Shown: positions 7,884 through 16,910 of the stretch, piece by piece
Layout of the letters: each line of letters begins with the position of its first letter
Position numbering within the stretch: position 1 is the stretch's first letter
NCBI RefSeq assembly: GCF_014701235.1
Contig: NZ_AP022873.1
Span: 2,294,001-2,358,000, forward strand
Source of the DNA: Dissulfurispira thermophila
GTDB lineage: Bacteria; Nitrospirota; Thermodesulfovibrionia; Thermodesulfovibrionales; Dissulfurispiraceae
Length of the DNA: 64,000 nt
Direction: 5' to 3'
Program-made: the position numbers and the translations under genes
The notes under the pieces: generated by a model
What the model was told of the DNA's origin: nothing
The model's database searches: none
Seen by the model: the letters and a program-made list of their open reading frames with translations, nothing else

Positions 7884-8069
7884 TCACATCTCAGTTATGG
7901 TAATTGCACCCGGTGCACACACCTGAAGGCATGTCTCACAGAAAACACACTCAGATGACTGATATGGATCAGACTTTCCATCTACCATTCTGAATACACC
8001 CTGTGGACAGTTATTTACGCATTCCTCGCATCCTTCGCATTTAGCCACATCAACTGCTACGAGATACAT
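7884..8069 (-). CDS. Small 2[4Fe-4S] ferredoxin, last gene of the Dsr island
   Basis: A 61-residue ferredoxin with two cluster motifs: CEGCEECVNNCP near residues 11-22 and CVFCETCLQVC near 41-51. It probably shuttles electrons in the cytoplasm; proximity to dsrMKJOP suggests delivery to or from DsrAB or DsrK. It has an AGGAGG site, follows dsrP after 74 bases and ends at the bidirectional terminator. Confidence 0.9.
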   Translation of the reverse strand: MYLVAVDVAKCEGCEECVNNCPQGVFRMVDGKSDPYQSSECVFCETCLQVCAPGAITITEM

Positions 8070-8143
8070 CTAATCACCTCCTGTAAAAATAATCTGTATA
8101 ATTTAAAAAATTTAATTCAAAAATGTCCAATACTTTCTAACAA

Positions 8144-9337
8144 TCAGTGTTCTAATTCAATTCCTGCTGTCTCTTCCCTGACAGAAACAGCAACTTTATA
8201 TAATATCGTAAGCACCAGAAAACCAACAGCCCAGACACTGATGGTAATTATTGTCTCAGGCAGTGTAGGCCAGTATTCTGTTACCTTTTCAAACATGTTT
8301 GGCACAAAACCACCGATGATAAGACCAAACCCTTTGTCTATCCATAGAGATACAAATAAGGCTATACATGCAAGTGCCAACATGCTCTCGTTCCTTCTTA
8401 TAGATGGGAAAATAAGAAGCACAAGGGATACTATTGCAAGGATTGACGATGTCCACATCAGCGGAACGAGTTTTGCATGCCCTTCAAGCCCAAGATACAA
8501 GTATTTAAAAGGATGCGTATGTCCTGGTATTGAACTATATACTGCTGTAAAAACCTCCAGCAACAGGAAAAATACATTGGCAATCATAGCATATGTGACA
8601 ATCTTGCCTATAGCCTGTATTGGCTCTCTACCCGGATCAAATTTCGTGAATTTTCTTACAATCAATGCAAGAATTATAAGAAGTGCCGGTCCACCTGCAA
8701 ATGCAGATGCAAGAAATCGAGCAGCCATGATTGCACTCAGCCAGAAATGCCTTCCCGGAAGTCCTGCATACAGAAATGCAGTTACAGTATGAATACTAAC
8801 AGCCCATGGTATCGAAAGATATATTAAAGGTTTCACCCATGAAGCAGGCTTTGTTCCCTTTTTATCAGCATGCAATGTTGCCCAGCCTATTATTATATTA
8901 AGCGTTAAGTAACCGCCAAGAACAACACTGTCCCAAAACATTATAGAGTTTGGTGTAGGATGAAGCACTACATTCATTATCCTCATAGGTTGTCCCATAT
9001 CAACAAAAATAAACAAGATACACATTGTCACTGCAGAAACAGCAAGAAATTCCCCAAGGATAACGATCTTACCAAATTTTTTAAAATCATGCAGATAATA
9101 GGGTATAACCAGCATAACTGCAGATGCAGCCACACCAACAAGAAATGTGAACTGCCCAATGTACAGTCCCCATGAAACATCCCTACTCAATCCTGTTATA
9201 CCCAGACCCAGTTTGAATTGTTGCAAATATGTAATAAAACCTATGCCAACAACAGCAAGCAAAAAGAATACCCATGTCCAATATCTTTTGCCTCCAACTA
9301 ACGCCTTCTCAAGCATTGCTTTCACCTCCTGATACAA
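8144..9337 (-). CDS. dsrP: DsrP, NrfD-family membrane quinone-interacting subunit
   Basis: A 397-residue polytopic membrane protein with about ten hydrophobic segments, NrfD/PsrC type, for example LYIGQFTFLVGVAASAVML and FLASAFAGGPALLIILALI. DsrP is the integral membrane subunit of DsrMKJOP that exchanges electrons with the quinone pool through periplasmic DsrO. It overlaps dsrO by 29 bases, which marks translational coupling. The length agrees with DsrP. Confidence 0.93.
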   Translation of the reverse strand: MYQEVKAMLEKALVGGKRYWTWVFFLLAVVGIGFITYLQQFKLGLGITGLSRDVSWGLYIGQFTFLVGVAASAVMLVIPYYLHDFKKFGKIVILGEFLAVSAVTMCILFIFVDMGQPMRIMNVVLHPTPNSIMFWDSVVLGGYLTLNIIIGWATLHADKKGTKPASWVKPLIYLSIPWAVSIHTVTAFLYAGLPGRHFWLSAIMAARFLASAFAGGPALLIILALIVRKFTKFDPGREPIQAIGKIVTYAMIANVFFLLLEVFTAVYSSIPGHTHPFKYLYLGLEGHAKLVPLMWTSSILAIVSLVLLIFPSIRRNESMLALACIALFVSLWIDKGFGLIIGGFVPNMFEKVTEYWPTLPETIITISVWAVGFLVLTILYKVAVSVREETAGIELEH

Positions 9338-10124
9338 CTGAAGTTGGTATGTCTAAAATGTAATAAACAACAGGGCGGGTGCCAAGTTCTGCCTTTCTCC
9401 TGATAGTATAGTTTGTATTAAGAAGCCTTCTAACTTCCGAATTTGGATCTGCAATATCTCCAAATGTCAGTGCGCCATTAGATGCTTCTACACAAGCGGG
9501 TATCTGTCCTTTAGCAAGCCTCTCTTCGCAAAAAGTACACTTCTCTACAACACCTATCATTCTTGTTGGATATTCAGGATTTGGCTCCTTAATGGCTGGT
9601 CTCGGATCCCTATAATTAAAGCTCCTTGCCCCAAAAGGACAGGCTGCCATACAATATCTGCATCCAATGCATCTATGGAGGTCCTGCATCGTGATACCAT
9701 CTTTTCTTTTAAATGTAGCCTTTGTGGGGCAAACCCTCACGCATGGAGGATTTTCACAGTGGTTGCAGAGCAGAATAAAAGGTTTATGCTTCATACTTTC
9801 AGGCATAAACTCGTTTTCCTGACCAGGAAACGCATGCTCAAATGTATCTGCCCAAATCCATTTGATCTCGTCTTTTGGATTACCGAAATCTGGGACATTA
9901 TGAATTTTATGACAGGCATCGATAACTTTTCTATAATCTTCTTCGGTTTTAAATCTTCTCATATCAACGACCATTGCCCACTGTTTTGCCTTTAATAATT
10001 CCTTTGTCTGTAAAAACTGAGAAGCCTCAAGAAATTCTCCAGGCCTACTCAGAATCCAGCCTACACCAATTCCAATAGTTGAAAATCCTGCTATTTTTAA
10101 AAACTCTCTTCTATCCATGCTCAT
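9309..10124 (-). CDS. dsrO: DsrO, periplasmic iron-sulfur protein with Tat signal
   Basis: The N-terminus MSMDRREFLKIAGFSTIGIG is a twin-arginine signal peptide, so the folded protein is exported to the periplasm. Cluster-binding cysteines follow: CNHCENPPCVRVCPTKAT, CIGCRYCMAACPFGAR and CTFCEERLAKGQIPACVEA, the FdhB/DmsB-like arrangement. It carries electrons between DsrJ and DsrP. It overlaps dsrJ (ATGA, four bases) and dsrP. Length 271 is normal. Confidence 0.95.
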   Translation of the reverse strand: MSMDRREFLKIAGFSTIGIGVGWILSRPGEFLEASQFLQTKELLKAKQWAMVVDMRRFKTEEDYRKVIDACHKIHNVPDFGNPKDEIKWIWADTFEHAFPGQENEFMPESMKHKPFILLCNHCENPPCVRVCPTKATFKRKDGITMQDLHRCIGCRYCMAACPFGARSFNYRDPRPAIKEPNPEYPTRMIGVVEKCTFCEERLAKGQIPACVEASNGALTFGDIADPNSEVRRLLNTNYTIRRKAELGTRPVVYYILDIPTSVVSGGESNA

Positions 10125-10519
10125 AACTGTTTCTCCTTTGGCTCAATATGACAGGTCCAGCAGTAAGGTTTTACTGCTGCATAGTTGTGGCATTTGTCGC
10201 AAAACTCCTTTTTGTTAGAATGACAGTTCATACATGTATTTTGAAGACTTATCTTGAATTCCTTACCTTCTGAGTTTATATACACCCTTTTGCCTTCACG
10301 AATTGCAAAATCTCTCCAGTTATTCAACAACTGCATATGCTCTGCCCTCATAAAATCCTTTGGCTCCACACACTTTTTTTCAGACAGTTGCTGAATAACA
10401 GGGGTATCCAGTTTTGGTTCTGGTTTTGCACTAACCTTGCCAATATTGTTATAAAAGGGAAATGCTGCAAAAAGCACAAAAATAACTATCCCTACCAGAA
10501 TTTTGCCACCATCGTACAT
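10121..10519 (-). CDS. dsrJ: DsrJ, triheme cytochrome c
   Basis: A 132-residue exported protein with an N-terminal membrane anchor or uncleaved signal (ILVGIVIFVLFAAFPFYNNIG) and three CXXCH heme motifs: CMNCH, CDKCH and CWTCH. DsrJ is the periplasmic cytochrome of the DsrMKJOP complex. It shares one base with the dsrK stop and overlaps dsrO, so the block is tightly coupled. Confidence 0.95.
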   Translation of the reverse strand: MYDGGKILVGIVIFVLFAAFPFYNNIGKVSAKPEPKLDTPVIQQLSEKKCVEPKDFMRAEHMQLLNNWRDFAIREGKRVYINSEGKEFKISLQNTCMNCHSNKKEFCDKCHNYAAVKPYCWTCHIEPKEKQL

Positions 10520-12144
10520 TATTCAGCGCCCTCCTTTTCCGTAGATTTTTGGGGAAGTGGTTCACCACGCAGATCTGTAGTCCTTTCTTTCTCTCCCTTC
10601 ATTACAAGGGCATTAGCTAAAAGCTCATGAATTCCGGCAACTGCTGTGCCAGGCACCCAATAGTCCATAGATGCCTGCAATGTGGCCCTGTCAATAGCAC
10701 AAATGTTTGCAAGCATATTTACACCGTAATGGTCACGAACATATTTCACTGCATTTGCCCTCGGCAACCCTCCCCTCATTCTCAACTCCATATTCTCAGA
10801 GGCATTCAGACCCGTGCCACTCCCGCAGCAGAAGGTCTTTTCCCTTATAGTATTTTCAGGCATTTCATAAAAATGGTTGCATACATTCTTAATAACATAT
10901 CTTGGTTCTTCAAACATTCCCATACCGCGAGCAACATTACAAGAATCGTGGAATGTAACCCTTAGATGGTCATTTCTGCTCGGATCAAGTTTGAGCTTAC
11001 CATGCTTTATCAGATCTGCTGCAAACTCTATGACATGAATCATTTTTAATGACTTTGCATTCTCAAATACAGTCCCGGTTATAGGAGATTTAGGCACCTC
11101 GAGAAAATCCGCTGGGCCATTCCATGTATCCATGTACTGGTGCAGCACTCTCCACATATGACCACATTCGCCACCAAGTATCCACTTTACGCCCAGCCTC
11201 TTTGCCTCAGCATAAATCTTGTAATTAAGTCTTTTTGCCATTTCATTTGATGTAAAGAAGCCGAAGTTTCCTCCTTCTGATGCATATGTGCTCCATGTAT
11301 AATCAAGTCCCAGTTCATGAAACAACATGAGATACCCCATTGCAGTATAAACTCCCGGCACCCCAAAGAGATCTCCTGAAGGGGTAACAAACAGTATCTC
11401 AGCGCCCTTTCTGTTAAATGTAGGATTTATCCTGATACCTGTAATGGTTTCTATATCATCAAGCATAAATTCAATATTACTCTTTATGGTATGAGGCTCA
11501 AGACCAAGATGATTACCCTTCATATAACAGTTTGCAACAGGCCCTGCAATCCATCCTAACTGTAAGCCGAGGAGATTGGTTAATTCTCTGCCCATCATTG
11601 TAATTTCTGCCTGATCAATTCCATAAGGGCAAAATACAGAACAGCGGCGGCATTCAGTGCACTGGTAATAGTAATACCAGAGTTCCTTTAATACATCCTC
11701 TGTCAACTCCCTTGCACCAGCTGTTTTTCCGAATATCTTTCCTCCTGTGGTGAAATACTTTCTATACACAGACCTTAGAAGTTCTGCCCTTAAGACAGGC
11801 ATATTTTTAGGGTCACCTGTGCCAAGATAGAAATGACATTTATCAGCACAAGCACCACATCTCACACAGATATCCATAAAAACATGGAAGGAACGATATT
11901 TCTGTAATCTCTCTTTTATGCCACTTAAAACGATTTCCTTCCAGTTCTCCGGGAGATTCCAGTTCTCATCAGTAGGCTTCCATTCATGGATATTAGGAAA
12001 GCCCACCGTTTCTAAATCCTTTGCCTTTGCTGGATGGCAATACATATGTTCTCTGATTTCCACAGGGGTATCCATCCAGTCTGTCTTTGGTGTTTTAAAA
12101 TTGATTTTTAATAAATCAGCAGGTTTTGCAGTAAATTTTGCCAT
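10519..12144 (-). CDS. dsrK: DsrK, HdrD-like iron-sulfur subunit
   Basis: A 541-residue cytoplasmic HdrD-like protein. Ferredoxin-type motifs CVRCGACADKCHFYLG and CTECRRCSVFCPYGID occupy the first 190 residues. The C-terminal half holds HDSCNVARG and FCCGSGTGL, matching the CCG-type motif that binds the catalytic 4Fe-4S cluster in heterodisulfide reductases. DsrK is taken to reduce the DsrC trisulfide or disulfide. It sits two bases after dsrM, and the acidic tail is about the family length. Confidence 0.95.
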   Translation of the reverse strand: MAKFTAKPADLLKINFKTPKTDWMDTPVEIREHMYCHPAKAKDLETVGFPNIHEWKPTDENWNLPENWKEIVLSGIKERLQKYRSFHVFMDICVRCGACADKCHFYLGTGDPKNMPVLRAELLRSVYRKYFTTGGKIFGKTAGARELTEDVLKELWYYYYQCTECRRCSVFCPYGIDQAEITMMGRELTNLLGLQLGWIAGPVANCYMKGNHLGLEPHTIKSNIEFMLDDIETITGIRINPTFNRKGAEILFVTPSGDLFGVPGVYTAMGYLMLFHELGLDYTWSTYASEGGNFGFFTSNEMAKRLNYKIYAEAKRLGVKWILGGECGHMWRVLHQYMDTWNGPADFLEVPKSPITGTVFENAKSLKMIHVIEFAADLIKHGKLKLDPSRNDHLRVTFHDSCNVARGMGMFEEPRYVIKNVCNHFYEMPENTIREKTFCCGSGTGLNASENMELRMRGGLPRANAVKYVRDHYGVNMLANICAIDRATLQASMDYWVPGTAVAGIHELLANALVMKGEKERTTDLRGEPLPQKSTEKEGAE

Positions 12145-12146
12145 AT

Positions 12147-13139
12147 TTACTCCTTTTCCACAGGTATTTCAGCCATTTTCATTTTTTCCCTGAATTCTTC
12201 CTCATATTCCTCATATGTATGAACCTTAACAGGATAATTCCATGGGTTAATGCGTCTGTATTCACGACTATTACCTGTAAGATTTCTTGTAGGACTGAGG
12301 AAGACCCCGCCCATATGCACGAGCTTACTAAATGGAAAATACGCAAAGAGGGTGCTCACGAGGAATAAATGAATATAAAATATTACACCTATTCCCTTTG
12401 GAATAACAGGATTAAAACTTACGAGCCCCATTGTGAGTTCTTTAACTGCCACTACATCTGTTTTGAGGAAATAACGCATCAGTATCCCTGTTGTCGCAAT
12501 CCCAATTATTAGGAAAAGAGGGAAATAATCTGCTTGAAGAGATATATATCGCACCTGCGGAATATAGACCCTTCTTAAGAAGAGAAAAGTTACAGCAGCA
12601 AGCAGTATTATTCCTGTCATAAAAAGCCTCGGAATACCTATCTGCAGAAAACCATCAAAGGTCTCAAGGAGATGGAGAAAAGATGGCGTTGGCTCTGCAA
12701 ACAATCTTATATGCCGCAGCAAGACAATCAAAAATGAGTAATGAAAGGCAATGCCTGCAAGCCACAGCCATTTATCAGAACCATAAATAAACCGTGAACT
12801 ATCCTTCAGTTCTCCCTTGATGTTTCTAAACAATGACCTGAAAAATAGCACTTCCAGCGCCATTCTGCCAATAACATGTAATGTAGTTGATGGATTCTCA
12901 AGCTTATTCTGCTTTATCCATGGAAGGGTTTTCTGCTGTCCACAGGTAGTCACTATAGAGAATGGTACAGGTGACTTAGCCCATTTAATGACACGATATA
13001 TAATCCCTATAATGAAAATTAAAACAGCAGCATAGGGAACAACCACTCCAAAAAGGGATTGCAGATTAGCCCCACCCACGCCAATCATGGCAAGAAGAAC
13101 AAGCACTATTACTGCAAAAAAAGGAAACAATATCTTCAT
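12147..13139 (-). CDS. dsrM: DsrM, cytochrome b-type membrane subunit (NarI/HdrE-like)
   Basis: A 330-residue membrane protein with about six hydrophobic helices and a cytoplasmic C-terminal tail. It resembles NarI-type diheme cytochromes, with candidate heme-ligand histidines in IAFHYSFLIVLLRHIRLF and FYIHLFLVSTLFAYFPFSKLVHM. It oxidises menaquinol and hands electrons to DsrK. It directly abuts the RsbRD_N gene (no spacer) and precedes dsrK. Confidence 0.93.
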   Translation of the reverse strand: MKILFPFFAVIVLVLLAMIGVGGANLQSLFGVVVPYAAVLIFIIGIIYRVIKWAKSPVPFSIVTTCGQQKTLPWIKQNKLENPSTTLHVIGRMALEVLFFRSLFRNIKGELKDSSRFIYGSDKWLWLAGIAFHYSFLIVLLRHIRLFAEPTPSFLHLLETFDGFLQIGIPRLFMTGIILLAAVTFLFLRRVYIPQVRYISLQADYFPLFLIIGIATTGILMRYFLKTDVVAVKELTMGLVSFNPVIPKGIGVIFYIHLFLVSTLFAYFPFSKLVHMGGVFLSPTRNLTGNSREYRRINPWNYPVKVHTYEEYEEEFREKMKMAEIPVEKE

Positions 13140-13730
13140 CTACTCACCTCTCTCTGTTTTATTACCTTGTGAAATTATATCTTCAAGGTCAATATCACGA
13201 TACTTTGCCTCGAATATACGATTTGCCCTTTCCACAAGCTTTGATGTCATATTCCTGAGTTCATTAGCCTTAAGGTCATAAATTTTTTCCCTGCACTCCA
13301 TGTATATATCAAAAGATAACAATAATAGGCTATCCACCCAGTGCTCAAATGCCGATAATTCATCATTCAATTGCTCCTTGTACATCGCGCCATTTATCTC
13401 TCCCCTGACGACTCTTTTCAATTCAACAATAAAGGCAAGGGCATGTGAAGGCAAAAAATCCTGAATCGCCCTTATCCTTATAATTTCATCGAGGGATTTT
13501 TTCATAGTGTCTATCTCTGAACCACTTAAAAATAGATCTAAAACAGACTCCATCCCTCTATAAATAGTGCTTCCTACAGGGTTGGCAAATTGATCTTTTT
13601 GTTTCTTGAGGAATATTGCAGTGTCATGAGGATATGTCTCTAATATCATGTCAAACCATTTGTCTAAAATAACCTGTTTTTTTTCTGACAGGAGTTCATT
13701 CAGGCTCGTCATATCCTGCAAAACTGACAC
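13140..13730 (-). CDS. RsbRD_N domain protein upstream of dsrM
   Basis: A 196-residue helical protein resembling the N-terminal domain of RsbT co-antagonist proteins (VILDKWFDMILETYP, ALAFIVELKRVVRG). Proteins of this type commonly precede dsrM in sulfate reducers; a sensory or assembly role is guessed and no catalytic motif is visible. The start is uncertain: GTG at 13730 lies right behind a GGAGGAGG site, while TTG at 13721 and ATG at 13712 are alternatives. Confidence 0.75.
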   Translation of the reverse strand: MSVLQDMTSLNELLSEKKQVILDKWFDMILETYPHDTAIFLKKQKDQFANPVGSTIYRGMESVLDLFLSGSEIDTMKKSLDEIIRIRAIQDFLPSHALAFIVELKRVVRGEINGAMYKEQLNDELSAFEHWVDSLLLLSFDIYMECREKIYDLKANELRNMTSKLVERANRIFEAKYRDIDLEDIISQGNKTERGE

Positions 13731-13754
13731 CCCTCCTCCCTTTCAAAAGTTATT

Positions 13755-13803
13755 GAGTTATTACCCAATTACTCATTTACTTGATTACTTATTTTAGTTA
13801 CTT
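13755..13803. repeat. Intergenic heptanucleotide array (seven degenerate units)
   Basis: Between the RsbRD_N gene and dsrC, seven 7-bp units built on TTACT/GAGTTAT (GAGTTAT, TACCCAA, TTACTCA, TTTACTT, GATTACT, TATTTTA, GTTACTT) follow each other. They lie inside the leader of the dsrM operon. Confidence 0.7.
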
Positions 13804-13848
13804 AAACTATATTTAGGTTGCATATCATTACAGTTTTGTCCAAGGCTG

Positions 13849-13872
13849 GCACCCCTCAGGGGGTACCAGACC
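13849..13872 (-). promoter_or_regulatory. Stable hairpin between dsrC and the RsbRD_N-dsrM operon
   Basis: On the minus strand CTGGTACCCC pairs with GGGGTGCCAG around a CTGA loop (ten pairs, one G-U). No T-run follows, so it is more likely an mRNA processing or stability element at the dsrC 3' end than a classical terminator. Confidence 0.5.
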
Positions 13873-13891
13873 TTAAACATTATCCAATTAA

Positions 13892-14227
13892 CTACACGCA
13901 ACCTGTTGGTTTTGGAAGTCCCGCATATCTACATGCCTGTTTCGCAGGTCCATCAGGAAAGAGTTCGTAAAGGTATTTTGTATTACCTTTCTCCGGACCC
14001 ATAACCTTGGCGATTTCCTTTACGAGGATCTTTATCATTGGAGCGATCTGATATTTTGCATAGTAATCTCTGAGGAAGTTAATGACTTCCCAGTGTGCCT
14101 CTGTAAGCTCGAGACCATCATTTTTTGCCATCTGGATACCAAGCTCCTTTGTCCAGTCATCAAGATTTACAAGATAACCATCCTCATCCACCTCGATTTG
14201 TTTCCCCTGAAAATCAATTGTTGGCAT
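13892..14227 (-). CDS. dsrC: DsrC, sulfur-carrier substrate of sulfite reductase
   Basis: A 111-residue DsrC/TusE-family protein. The flexible C-terminal arm CRYAGLPKPTGCV contains both redox cysteines, Cys99 and Cys110, separated by ten residues as in true DsrC. DsrAB forms the trisulfide on these residues, which DsrMKJOP then reduces. It has an AGGAGG site and its own promoter, so it can be made in excess of DsrAB. Confidence 0.97.
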   Translation of the reverse strand: MPTIDFQGKQIEVDEDGYLVNLDDWTKELGIQMAKNDGLELTEAHWEVINFLRDYYAKYQIAPMIKILVKEIAKVMGPEKGNTKYLYELFPDGPAKQACRYAGLPKPTGCV

Positions 14228-14269
14228 TGTACTACCTCCTTTCTTTGTTTTAATGTGCTAAAGATTGTA

Positions 14270-14298
14270 ATTATACTACTTTGAAGGCTTTTATTCAA
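14270..14298 (-). promoter_or_regulatory. dsrC promoter
   Basis: On the minus strand TTGAAT (14298-14293) and TATAAT (14275-14270) are 17 bases apart. The -10 lies 42 bases upstream of the dsrC ATG. Confidence 0.65.
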
Positions 14299-14371
14299 AA
14301 TCAAAAAAACAAAAGTGGTAAGAAAATAATATAGACCCGCAAGCAAGGTCAAATAAAATAATATTATAGTT

Positions 14372-15439
14372 TTATTTATTCTGCTTATAAATCATCGATT
14401 TCACCGAGTCTATAGCAATTTCAGCAACTGTCTTTTGTGCCAGATCACCGTTTTGATAGAAATGGATGAGGCTCTTATCAGAAGTTAGTTTATTGATATC
14501 CTCTATAAAACTATTCTCATTGAGAATACCTATAGTCCATGCAGCATAGCCCCTGACAGCAGGATTTTTATCTGTTATCATATGCTGCATATCTTTCAAT
14601 ATAAATCGAACAAGGTCAGGTCTCACAGAAGCTATCCGTCCCATAGCCCAAACTACCCCCGGCCTGAACATCTCCTCTTCTTTAAAAGACCAGACAATTG
14701 GAATAATATCAGCAAATTCGTCAGGATTGCTTCTGATAATCTCTCCAAGCATCTCTGCTGCAGACCATCCGATGCCGCCTGACTCCTCCCCCATAGACCA
14801 CAAAAGCCTTCGTATTGTATCTCTCACGACATCCATCTTTTCCTTTGACAGCTCACCTGCTACAACTCCCATTGCCTCTATAGCCCTCCATGCCGATACC
14901 TCATCCTTTTCATACGCAAGTGATATCAGGTGCCGTATTACACCTTTATCGTTCCTTGCCATGTCTGCAATCTCGGTGTAGGATTGTGATATAAGAGCAT
15001 CTTTAATTCTTTCTTTTAAATGTCGTTTTAAAGACGATGACGAGTAACGAGTAACAGGTAGCAAGTTTTCTTGGCTGCTATCTGCTGATAGACGGTTGCT
15101 GTCTTTTGTGTTTTGGCTTCCATGTTTTACAAAAATAAGCTTTCTCTTCATTTCACTCACGCCTGCTGAATAAATCTTCATATGAGTTTTTAAATCATAA
15201 TCCATATCTTTTGTCTGATAATCAATATCCTCGCCCATCAATTCTATTTCCCAGTTGCCTCTTGCCAATGCAAGTGCCTCCATGTATGCCTCACCTGCAT
15301 TATGCCCTGTAGGGTCACACACATAAACTGCCCCACAGTTACACCTTCCACTTAAGATTTCTCCAAACTCCGTCTTTGTTGTCTCTGGACGAACAACATA
15401 TCTTCCACAAAATGGACATTCAGGTGGATATTTATTCAT
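14372..15439 (-). CDS. Zinc-ribbon plus HEAT-repeat protein between dsrN and dsrC (DVU0298-like)
   Basis: A 355-residue protein. The N-terminus has a zinc-ribbon-like set of cysteines (CPFC at 8-11, CNC near 34, then YVCDPTGHNAGEAYMEALALA). The C-terminal 220 residues are helical repeats of the HEAT type (VSAWRAIEAMGVVAGEL, GIGWSAAEMLGEII, GVVWAMGRIAS, VRGYAAWTIGIL). I recall similar proteins (DVU0298 type) next to Dsr genes in sulfate reducers, but the function is unknown; a scaffold or DsrAB maturation role is conceivable. The linker between the halves is partly encoded by a heptanucleotide array. It overlaps dsrN by four bases. Confidence 0.7.
   Translation of the reverse strand: MNKYPPECPFCGRYVVRPETTKTEFGEILSGRCNCGAVYVCDPTGHNAGEAYMEALALARGNWEIELMGEDIDYQTKDMDYDLKTHMKIYSAGVSEMKRKLIFVKHGSQNTKDSNRLSADSSQENLLPVTRYSSSSLKRHLKERIKDALISQSYTEIADMARNDKGVIRHLISLAYEKDEVSAWRAIEAMGVVAGELSKEKMDVVRDTIRRLLWSMGEESGGIGWSAAEMLGEIIRSNPDEFADIIPIVWSFKEEEMFRPGVVWAMGRIASVRPDLVRFILKDMQHMITDKNPAVRGYAAWTIGILNENSFIEDINKLTSDKSLIHFYQNGDLAQKTVAEIAIDSVKSMIYKQNK
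15033..15060. repeat. Heptanucleotide array inside the HEAT-repeat gene (four units)
   Basis: Units GACGATG, ACGAGTA, ACGAGTA and ACAGGTA (plus-strand reading) encode a Val-Thr-Arg-Tyr-Ser-Ser linker between the zinc ribbon and the HEAT repeats. Confidence 0.75.
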
Positions 15440-16878
15440 TTCGCCTCCTTGAATTCCTTTGCCTTATTTATAAGCCCTTTCACCCACTCCTCTGCACCAA
15501 GGGCATGGACATGAGTATAAGTTGCAAATACATTTTTATAACATATTCCATCCTGCTTATCCTTTATACCATGCCCTCTCTTCATTTTAAAAGCAAAATA
15601 TATATGCTCTTTTATTTCATTCACAGCAGAGTAATGAAACTCATGTCCATGCAAAACTGTTCCTATTGGATAAAATGGGTTGTCTTTTTCTACTTCAACA
15701 ATTGTGTAGCCATGCGCCTGCGGTTTTTTCCTCATTTCAAAGGTTATCGGGAAAATCCCTACCATTGGATACCTGTTATCACCAACTACAATTGACTCTC
15801 CAAGAAACATAAGTCCTCCACACTCTGCATATATGGGAAGGCCTTTTTCTGCGGCATTAAAAACAGATTCCCGAAAATCTTTATTTTTTGCAAGTCTTAT
15901 AGCATTTGTCTCAGGAAATCCTCCACCTATATAAAGCGCATCAATATCAGGCAGGTGATTATCTTCGAGGGCATTTACTTCAATAATATCTGCACCATTT
16001 TTTTGGAGTTCTTCAATATTTTCAGGATAATAAAACTGAAATGCAGAGTCTCTGATTACACCGATTCTCACCACTTCTCGAGCATCGGGAGTTCTTCTGC
16101 TCTTCTGTCCTCTATCTTCTGTCCTCTGTCCTATGGTATCTAAAGTTTGACGCCTCATACTTGACACCCCATTTATATTCAATGGCTCTGCCTGCATTGC
16201 TATACTCAAGGTCCTGTCAATATCAATATATTTTTTTGCTATATCTTCTGCAAATAAGACAGCCTTTTTTACATCATGATGCTCGTGATATGGTGTTAAT
16301 CCCATATGCCGTTCAGGAAACTCTTCTGAATTCAATCTCGGTATTGCACCAATCACAGGTACCGAACAGTACCTTTCTATAGATGCCCGCACTACTGACT
16401 CATGACGGCTTCCTGCGACCTGATTTAAAACTATCCCTTTTATGCTTACATCCCTGTCAATGTCTATGCATCCCAATACTATTGCTGCTGCTGTCCTCGT
16501 CATCTTTGTGCAATCAACAATAAGTATCACAGGAGATTTTAAGAGTTTTGCCAACTCAGCAGTACTGTATGAGCCTTCTGCATCCATACCATCATATAAT
16601 CCTCTATTGCCTTCTATAACTGCTATATCGCCCGTAAAATGCATAGTAAAGGAGTTTAGAATATTCTCTTTTGGTATAAGAAATGGATCAAGATTATAAC
16701 ATGGATTCTTGGCAGCAACAGAAAGCCATCCTGCGTCTATAAAGTCAGGGCCTTTTTTGAATGGAACGACCTCCATGCCTTTTTGAGACCTTAATGCAGC
16801 AATCACGCCGAGGGAAAGCGTTGTTTTTCCGCTGCCACCTCTGACACCAGCAATAATCAGCCTTGGGTAATTATTCAT
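15436..16878 (-). CDS. dsrN: DsrN, siroheme/cobyrinate a,c-diamide synthase
   Basis: A 480-residue CbiA-family ATP- and glutamine-dependent amidase. The N-terminus carries a P-loop (GVRGGSGKTTLS), then PFKKGPDFID and VIEGNRGLYDGMD. The C-terminal class I amidotransferase domain has YIGGGFPE and YAECGGLMFLGES with the nucleophile cysteine. In Dsr loci it amidates siroheme for DsrAB; since this genome also makes cobalamin, it could serve both pathways. A 7-bp repeat array (16103-16137) encodes the linker between the two domains. A TATAAT box 11 bases before the ATG suggests a nearly leaderless mRNA. Confidence 0.88.
   Translation of the reverse strand: MNNYPRLIIAGVRGGSGKTTLSLGVIAALRSQKGMEVVPFKKGPDFIDAGWLSVAAKNPCYNLDPFLIPKENILNSFTMHFTGDIAVIEGNRGLYDGMDAEGSYSTAELAKLLKSPVILIVDCTKMTRTAAAIVLGCIDIDRDVSIKGIVLNQVAGSRHESVVRASIERYCSVPVIGAIPRLNSEEFPERHMGLTPYHEHHDVKKAVLFAEDIAKKYIDIDRTLSIAMQAEPLNINGVSSMRRQTLDTIGQRTEDRGQKSRRTPDAREVVRIGVIRDSAFQFYYPENIEELQKNGADIIEVNALEDNHLPDIDALYIGGGFPETNAIRLAKNKDFRESVFNAAEKGLPIYAECGGLMFLGESIVVGDNRYPMVGIFPITFEMRKKPQAHGYTIVEVEKDNPFYPIGTVLHGHEFHYSAVNEIKEHIYFAFKMKRGHGIKDKQDGICYKNVFATYTHVHALGAEEWVKGLINKAKEFKEAK
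16103..16137. repeat. Heptanucleotide array inside dsrN (five units)
   Basis: Units TTCTGTC, CTCTATC, TTCTGTC, CTCTGTC and CTATGGT on the plus strand encode, on the minus strand, a charged Gln-Arg-Thr-Glu-Asp-Arg-Gly linker between the P-loop and amidotransferase domains. Confidence 0.85.
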
Positions 16879-16910
16879 AAATAGATTTTATTATACTCCA
16901 AACATCCATA

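Noticed and set aside
8241-8792. 183-codon plus-strand frame inside dsrP
   Set aside because: Antisense of a well-supported membrane protein; no ribosome site and no known domain.
13849-13872. Rho-independent terminator after dsrC
   Set aside because: The stem is good but no T-run follows on the minus strand, so it is kept only as a hairpin.
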